The notes under the pieces were generated by a model. The model saw nothing but the letters and a program-made list of their open reading frames with translations. It made no database searches and had not been told where the DNA came from. A DNA stretch of 64,000 nucleotides from Topomyia yanbarensis (lineage: Eukaryota; Arthropoda; Insecta; Diptera; Culicidae). Where the stretch lies: the NCBI RefSeq assembly GCF_030247195.1, contig NC_080670.1:161582080-161646079 (forward strand), given 5' to 3'. Shown here one piece after another: positions 57,751 to 64,000 of the stretch. Made by a program: the position numbers and the translations under genes. Position 1 is the stretch's first letter; each line of letters opens with the position of its first letter.

Positions 57751-58889
57751 ACGTAGCCGCTGTTCGAAGCCAAACCAAGAAGTTCCGCTTGAATACCGTG
57801 AGAACAGTCGAGCAGCTGTTACTTCCATCTCAAATGCTAAACGTAGACAAGCTAGCGTATCCACACCTCAAGTTCACCAATCGATTCATTTTTCGACTCT
57901 CGACTACGAATCTTTATGGGAATAAAACATGCCTGAATAAGTCTCGTCCAGAAGACTACAGAAGACAGAGCTGGATGATCCGATAGCTGTCAAGACAAGT
58001 CTAGGTTGGGCTATTTGTAGTAACTGCAAATGAATTGGCCAATCGGTTCAGTGCTGTGAACATTCTATGGGGCTGACCAGGACCAAGAAACAGACGAGTC
58101 CTTACATCCAGCCATGAAAGTGTATTTTGCGCTGGATAGCCTTGGCCTGTCGGAACTAGTGCATGCTGTTACCGTAACTTAGTTTTTTCAAGATGCGTGA
58201 ACCGTAGGATTAAAATGTGGTAAGCTAGCGTAGGAGCAACGGTCAATTAAAAGTGGGCGGTCGGTAAAGAAGAGGTCTGGATCAGATTGCAAGGTTTGGG
58301 TGAAAAATGCAGTGGATTGACGCGAAAAATAAATCGGAAATAGAATGAGAGTGAGAGAGATAGTGAGCGGGAGTTGGCTAGGAAGCTACGATAAAAGCAG
58401 GCTATGGGATTGTTGGACTTGGAAAATAGAAATACAGACGTGTTCGAGGTGCCATCGCCACAGCCCTCCTGAAAAAGTCTAGATAAAACAATATTATTAA
58501 CTAGACAGTTCCTCCTTTTCCAAACTGGGTCGCCGTATTTTAAATTAAAAGTAACGGCTCATCGTCAAGAACCCCGTCGCAGGACACAATTGCCTCGTGC
58601 ATTCCGACACTTTCGCTTGCTAAACGCCAAGGACGACAAGGCTTGCCCGCCTGAACGTAAAACCACCCGTTTCTCGTGGTCGGGGGGGGGGGGGGGGGAC
58701 TCGGAACAAAAGAGGCCTTGAGTGCCCACTCCAGGACTCCCATACCAGGAATGGGAGCTTAGGCAAGCCCCCATCTGGGGCACCTTCCGAGTCGAGAGCC
58801 TTATAATGCCCTACTCCCGTCCGATGATCAGCGCGCTCAACACCTCCTTCAGTCTTTGACAACGTTTCAAGAAGCCCGATACGAGAGTG

Positions 58890-59560
58890 GTCTGCTTACG
58901 AACCATCTACGTCTAATCGAGCCATCAGCGCCAACATTACAGTCTGAAGAAACACGTAGAAAATGACCCCGTGCTAGCGCAGGTCCTGATCAGAAAATCG
59001 CTGACTACTTGTCTAAAGAATAAGTCTAAAAACTCGCTAACGATGAACTGAGCCAAACGTTGCCCAGTGTGTGGTATCTACCCATATTCCCGATCACCAA
59101 CCAGAATAAACCCGGGAAAGTTAGAATTGTTTGGGATGCAGCAGGCAAGACTTTCGGTGTGTCTCCAAACTCCGTCCTGTTGAAAGGCCCCGATCAACTG
59201 TGTTCGCTGTCGACGATCCTGCTTCAGTTCCGCGAGCGGCCAGTTATCCTAACCAGAGACATACGTGAGTTCCACCAAGTGCAAATTCGGAAGATCAGCA
59301 ATGCCAGCGCTTCTTCTGGGATGACGTCCAAACCAGATATGCTATGCAGGTTAGGACATTTGGAGCCTGTTGTTCTTCTAGTAGCTTCCAATTCATCAAA
59401 AATTTAAATGCCAATCTCTTCCCGAACCTCCCGAAAAATCTCACTGAAAAAGTCTTGGGTATGTGGTGGTGCATTGTATCAGATGCATTCACGTACAAAG
59501 TTGGATGAAACCGATTCGACCAAGCACTGCTGGAAGGCCAGTGACGACCGATTAAGCGAG
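58890..59560 (+). pseudogene. Bel/Pao reverse transcriptase
   Basis: The best stretch is 59060-59300: VWYLPIFPITNQNKPGKVRI, VWDAAGK, NSVLLKGPDQLCSLSTILLQ, FRERPV, TRDIREFHQV. This is the N-terminal and palm-entry part of a Bel/Pao RT; DIREFHQV is normally DIREMFHQV, and one residue is missing. After 59300 only scraps are visible. Not functional. Confidence 0.85.
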
Positions 59561-60425
59561 AGATCCTACGCGCATTCATGACGATCTTTGATCCTCTCGG
59601 ACTTATCGCTCACTTCTTACTTTATCTCAAGATTCTACTACAGGAGATTTGGTGATCCGGAGTCCAATGGGACGAATCTTTCAAGAAATATCAAAAGTGG
59701 CAGAGAGTTCACCCACAAGTGGAAACGGTCTCAATTGCAAAGTTAGAGCAGCAGTAGTCGGTGAGAAGTTCGCACGAACTGTGGGTGAGTCCCTCTCCAT
59801 CTCAATTAACAAGCGAGCCTTTGGGACCGATTCACATGGCGTTCTCTGTTAGGTCAATTCAGACCGTCGACGTTATACACAGTTTATGGTATTCCGCGTC
59901 GGCGAACTTCTTAAAACTACGGAAGCTACTCAGTGGCGCTGGGTCCCTACTAAACTCAACGTAGCAGACGACGTAACAGAATGGGAGAGAGAGAGAGCTA
60001 GATTTGAGACATAACAACTTTGGCAACCAGACTTGGAATGGCCCAGACGACGCTTGCATGGCTCAACGAAGACTGAGCTACGACCACATTTACGCCTGAT
60101 TCGTACCGTCAAAAAGAATTTAATCGCGATCCGGCCTTCACGAAGGCCAACCAATAAAATTCTTCGCAGTCTACTTGCCGAGATCGAAAGAATGTTGATC
60201 TACGTGCCATAGATGACGACTCCGCTCCTGAACTTACTCCGAACCACTTCTTATTAGGTTCATCTAGTGGCGTTACATCGCTTATCATGCTAGACGACAC
60301 CAGAACTGCGCTAAGACAGAACTGGCGAGCATCTCAAGTTCCAGCGAACCAGTGCTGGGAAACGCTGTGTCACCGATTATCTACTGGAAATCGCCAGGAA
60401 CACGAGTGTTGATATAGAAGGAAAC
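59561..60425 (+). pseudogene. Bel/Pao RNase H and integrase-end remnant
   Basis: Frames give FDPLGLIAHF and QWDESFKKYQKWQRVHPQVE (59590-59730), the region linking RT and RNase H. Then come FRVGELL, WRWVPTKLNVADD (59900-59975), the RNase H end, and near 60236-60290 LTPNHFLLGSSSGVTSL, the conserved stretch close to the integrase C-terminus. Most of the integrase core (zinc-binding and DDE) is missing. Confidence 0.75.
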
Positions 60426-60444
60426 AAACTCTTGGACGGTGGAA

Positions 60445-62045
60445 TGGGATAGCAGGCTGACCAGCGAAAAAGGTTACAGCTTGGTGGAAGCCCTGGCGAA
60501 GCCGGATGTAACGCTGTGCATCGAGGAAACATGCTGCAGTTCGTCAGTGATGGCTAACATGAATTAGTGAGTTAGTCGTATTGAAAACCTTGCTCCAATT
60601 CCGAATACCGATGAGCTGCCGGAAAATCTAACGAGGACATGTGATGTAACAATGCCAAGGAAAATGAAGTCGAGGAACTGCCGGCGTCCGGCGTATTGGT
60701 GGAACAAAATGCCCAACATTATCCGTGCTGCCTATCTACAAGCCGCGTTCAGAGGAAAAAGATCTGAGGCAGTCTGAGAAAAGTGTAAGGCGGCATTCCG
60801 AGCGGATAGACTGCTTCTAAATACGAGATAGCGCTTAGTAAGTCAACCTGCTACAGAGAGCTGTGCAGAGAAGTAAATAAACGCTAACCCCTGAAGTAAC
60901 GATTACTGCGAACTGCCTATTGCGCGCTGACAAACTGATAATTATCGTGGAGGATTATTTCCCGAAGCACGACCCACCGCATGGCTGCCTATATAGTACG
61001 TTGATGCAGTCGGTGGAAATGCTGGTGACAATCGAGTCTCTAACGACGAGCTCGTTATAGTGGCAAAAGGGATGAGAGTGGAGAAAGCTCCCTGTCCGGA
61101 CGGTATTCCCAACGTGGCACTAAAGGCTTCAATACTGGCGTTTCCTGACATGTTCAGGTCAATTCTACAGAAATGCCGCCGAAGGCTACTTCCCATATAG
61201 ATGACAGATCCAGAAACTGATCTTGCTGCCAAAACCAGGGAAGCCACCCGGAGATCCAGCATTGTATCGGCCTATTTGCCTGCTGGATATTCTTGATAAA
61301 CTTCTGGAAAGGGACGCTGAAAGTGAGAACGTACTATCGCAGAGGTAGTTCGGATTCCGGAAAGAGCGGTGGACGCTATTCGCACAGTCATCGCGAGCGC
61401 GCAGAAAGCATCCAGGCAAAGCGGAAGGAGTAATAATTATTACGCCGTGGTAACGATCAACGTGAAGAACGCGTTCGACGGTGCCAGCTGGGTGACTATC
61501 ACTATAGCGCTGCACTGCGGGTCCTAGACTGTTTGTGCCAGGTTCTAAAAAGTTAGTGGTGTACGAGACGAACATGGGGCAGAGGTTGATTAGAGTCACA
61601 ACGAGAGTAGCTCAGGATTTCATATTTGTTCCAACGCTCTGGAATATAATGTAAAACGGAGTGTTAGCAGTGGAACTGTCCAGGGAAGCCGAGATCGTCG
61701 GTTTTGCAGATAACGTTATCCTGTCGATAATCGGCTAGGAAGTGAAGATGTTGACGGCAGAGGTAGTAAGCATCGTGGAAACCTGGTTGACTGATGTCAA
61801 GCTGGAGCTGGCTCACTACAAGGCGGAGGTAGTGGTGTTCAGCAACCGAAAAAAATCCCTCGTATAGTGCTCAGTGTCGGAGGACACTAAATTCCTGGGT
61901 GTGATGGTCAACGATCGGTTCAATTACAACAGCCATGTCGACTATTTATGTAAGAAGGCTACGATAACAACTATCGTATTGGTGAGAATCATACCGAATA
62001 TCGGGTACAATACTAAGATATGGCGTACCAGCCTGGGAAAAAAAT
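60445..62045 (+). mobile_element. R1-clade remnant, copy 2
   Basis: This is homologous to copy 1, with the same order but many deletions. 60445-60560 is an EN piece (compare copy 1 near 21400). 60600-60880 is the EN-RT linker. 60930-61480 is RT: TRTAL-type pieces, then SYRP-like and FRK-like scraps, VVTINVKNAFD. 61480-61740 has the catalytic-box scrap FADN near 61705. 61780-62045 is the thumb (WLTDVKLELAHYKAEVVVFS, then FLGVMVNDRFNYNSHVDYLC). The matching copy 1 sequence lacks the solo LTR here, giving an empty-site comparison. Confidence 0.8.
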
Positions 62046-63425
62046 CGTTTTATAAAAAAAAATTAAAAATTCCTTCTACCAACCTTACCCACCCGCACAC
62101 TTCGCGGATCTATCGACGAAAACTCAAAAACACTTTTTTTTAAAGTTGGTGAAAGAATCAATCAATAAATAAACAAATAGATATTTTAAACTATCACCAA
62201 ATGACTAAGCCATAATATACAAAAAATGTTTAATAATAATTCTGCAGTGGTTCCTCTCCTAGCATGGATAGTTCTTGATAACTAATTTCTATATATTAGT
62301 GAATAACCAATATCATTCCATCAATCGCATGACCTTTCTGGAAACCAAATCACGTTCACCACTTAATGGATTCCACATGTTACAAAAAAATGTAATATTC
62401 TTTCCCTCCCCTTCCCGGAGTGAAGATCCTCCCATGTCATTTTCACATTCTCATCACCCGCATGTCACGACATCCGGAGAAATGTCCTGCTAAGGACGGC
62501 AGCTAAATTTCATTATTCTTGGCCTTATCGTATGTGGCACTATCGTCATCATCATCATCATCACCAACATCATTTCAAACCCCCTTTCAACCCCACGCAA
62601 CAAGGAAGACACTGGACGTGATTGATTTCGTTCTAATGTCTTGTCAATTTGCCTCGGTGACATCCAGTCTGGTGATTCGCACCTTGCCACCTCATTGCGC
62701 CCTTCCAAGCGAGGATGCTTTTTTCATGTTCTCCTTCGCAAGGTATCGTCATTTCGTCACGTTTCCAAGGCGGCGTGCGTGTTTTTCTGTGGGCTAATGT
62801 GCGTGTGCGTGTACATCTTCATCCGGGCCTTCGTGTTTAATTATTGACAATCGGAGGTTTTCTTTCGAGAAGGGTCCGTTCGTCCGACCGCCCGGCAAGG
62901 AAAAGACGAACCATTTCCCGTAAATTGTCTCATAAACACATAATTATAGACGACACTTTGCTGATGGGTGGAATGACCCAACGAAGGAAGCAGCAGTCTT
63001 CTCGAAATGCTGAGATGGAGGGATGTAGAGGGGAATCGTTAATATTTGATAAATCTTAGCTTTTACGAGGTGCGCACGCCTTGTTACGTGTAAGTGTGGG
63101 ATGATTGCTTCAATTTTTAGAAATGAGGAAATTTATCGTCAGCTGCGGCTCCACAGATAATTACTGGGATGTCAGGAAAGACAATGAACCCACGGTGGAT
63201 GGAGACGATTTTTAATTATGGAAAATATTGACCGAGAATGAAAAGACACGTTGTCGGGAAATGCTACAAAAACCAGCGAAGCTCAAACTTCTTTTCATAG
63301 AATAACGGATGTTCAATAAAAAATGAGGATTTTTTCAGTCATGTAGTAAAGAAACAAAAAATTATTTCAAAGATTTCAGTATTTTTTTTTATTAAAAACA
63401 TAATTATTATTCTTTCTTCAAAACA
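62046..63425. other. 1.4 kb without a recognised gene
   Basis: AT-rich at both ends with a less AT-rich core (62440-63060). It includes a short (CAT)n or (TCA)n microsatellite near 62546-62570. ORFs are short and overlapping. Part of the right end is probably the 3' non-coding part of the transposase element that follows on the minus strand. Confidence 0.35.
62546..62570. repeat. (CAT)n microsatellite
   Basis: About seven CAT/TCA triplets with one interruption, in non-coding sequence. Confidence 0.8.
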
Positions 63426-64000
63426 ATGTCAATGAATATTGGAAAAGGGGCCCTGGTCAGTCGTACGACGCAATTTAGTCACGATGCACTCACAAGAGCG
63501 CTGAACGGCACTGGCGTCCATCTTCCGGATACAATTCCGAATCCTGGTGGTCAACTGATTCGTATCCTTGGCCCGCCAATTATTTTTGTGCTCCAGGGCA
63601 CTGAGGAAGCCGAAAAAATCCTCAATGGGGCAGCACTGGGGAAATTTGGTCGGGTTCCTTTCTTTCGGCATGCACGCTCAAGATACGACACAGTCTTCTT
63701 GGCGTAATGGGAAGACGCCTTGTCCGGCCAGAAGATGTACTTCCCTTCCACATGATACTCCTTTAAGAACGACAGAAGGATTTTCTCAAGACACTCCTAC
63801 TGGTACACTTGTTGATTGATGGCCAGACCGCTCGGCTTGAACCACGGCTTTGAAATCCCTCTGTCCGATATGACGATGTACCGCATAACTATTTATTCAA
63901 ATTTATGCTTAAACTCATATTTTACTTCGGGTGTGGTCGACTTGTCGCTGAAATAGCAGCTGTCATTTCCTAGAAGGTCTTCGAGAGCGGGAAGTAACTT
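63426..64000 (-). pseudogene. Tc1/mariner-type transposase, C-terminal part (runs off the window)
   Basis: On the minus strand, fragments in three frames give the C-terminal catalytic half. Near 63870-63800 they read YIVISDRGISKPWFKPSGLA, followed by INQQVY and a stop. Then comes KYIFWPDKASSHYAKKTVSY (second catalytic Asp in WPD). After a frameshift near 63680, NPTKFPQCCPIEDFFGF follows (third acidic residue in PIE), then a tail to 63429. The PSGLAINQ and WPDKASSHYAK phrases point to the ITmD37E-like group of mosquitoes, though the exact D-to-E spacing is obscured by the frameshift. The N-terminal half and one TIR lie beyond base 64000. A stop and a frameshift make it inactive. Confidence 0.85.

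Larger units (their letters stand above)
55618..60440 (+). mobile_element. Decayed Bel/Pao LTR retrotransposon
   Basis: Recognisable parts appear in Bel/Pao order: PHD finger and Gag, CCHC knuckle, aspartic protease, reverse transcriptase, RNase H and the C-terminal end of integrase. No LTR pair could be defined. The left limit is set at the repeat shared with 46045-46215; the right limit is where R1 sequence starts. A segment around 58450-58890, including a G-run of about 18 (58681-58698), resembles none of these domains and may be an insertion. Stops and frameshifts are frequent throughout. Confidence 0.8.

Noticed and set aside
58540..58862. Proline-rich minus-strand ORFs
   Set aside because: The Pro run is the translation of a G-homopolymer of about 18 bases and is sequencing-sensitive.

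Overview
The window looks like the genome of a culicine mosquito, most likely Aedes. One compact host gene sits in 64 kb that is otherwise filled with broken transposable elements. The reasons are: a gene with two introns of about 60 nt; I-clade, R1-clade, Jockey-type and Loa-type non-LTR retrotransposons; a Bel/Pao LTR element; tRNA-derived SINEs like those I recall from Aedes; and many MITEs. The taxon is inferred from repeat content and was not proved by any search.

Layout. 1-1.1 kb: a TIR element whose terminal motif is repeated inside it. 1.4-1.6 kb: a hAT-like MITE. 2.40-3.53 kb, minus strand: the only confident host gene, a secreted astacin-family zinc metalloprotease in three exons. 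4.9-5.6 kb: a MITE flanked by TTAA. 5.7-10.9 kb, plus strand: a badly decayed I-clade element with a short satellite-like array inside. 12.2-13.4 kb: a 1.2-kb hAT-like element. 13.9-14.1 kb: a (TA)n tract. 14.4-15.4 kb: a second TIR element with repeated terminal motifs. 15.4-19.2 kb: no recognised gene. 19.6-25.9 kb, plus strand: a decayed R1-clade element carrying an inserted 919-bp solo LTR. 26.3-32.6 kb, minus strand: a nearly full-length I-clade element with a 15-bp target-site duplication.

34.0-37.8 kb holds a small RT remnant, an AT-rich tandem array, a second copy of the hAT-like MITE and a MITE with a perfect 23-bp TIR. 37.9-39.8 and 43.8-45.4 kb are two copies of one unnamed repeat family, the second one bordered by SINEs. 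45.5-52.0 kb is a patchwork: a SINE, two opposed Jockey-type RT fragments, a 2.1-kb segment between 23-bp direct repeats, and a Loa-type remnant with a Harbinger-like MITE inside. 52.0-55.6 kb has no recognised gene, only an unassigned 204-codon ORF. 55.6-60.4 kb is a decayed Bel/Pao element (PHD finger, zinc knuckle, protease, RT, RNase H, integrase tail), joined to a second R1 remnant to 62.0 kb. The right edge carries the C-terminal half of a Tc1/mariner-type transposase on the minus strand.

The retrotransposon ORFs that could be read across their length all carry stops or frameshifts, so I see no autonomous element. I found no new cellular system. What deserves follow-up is the set of well-bounded non-autonomous element families, the nested insertions that give relative ages, and the 2.1-kb segment.
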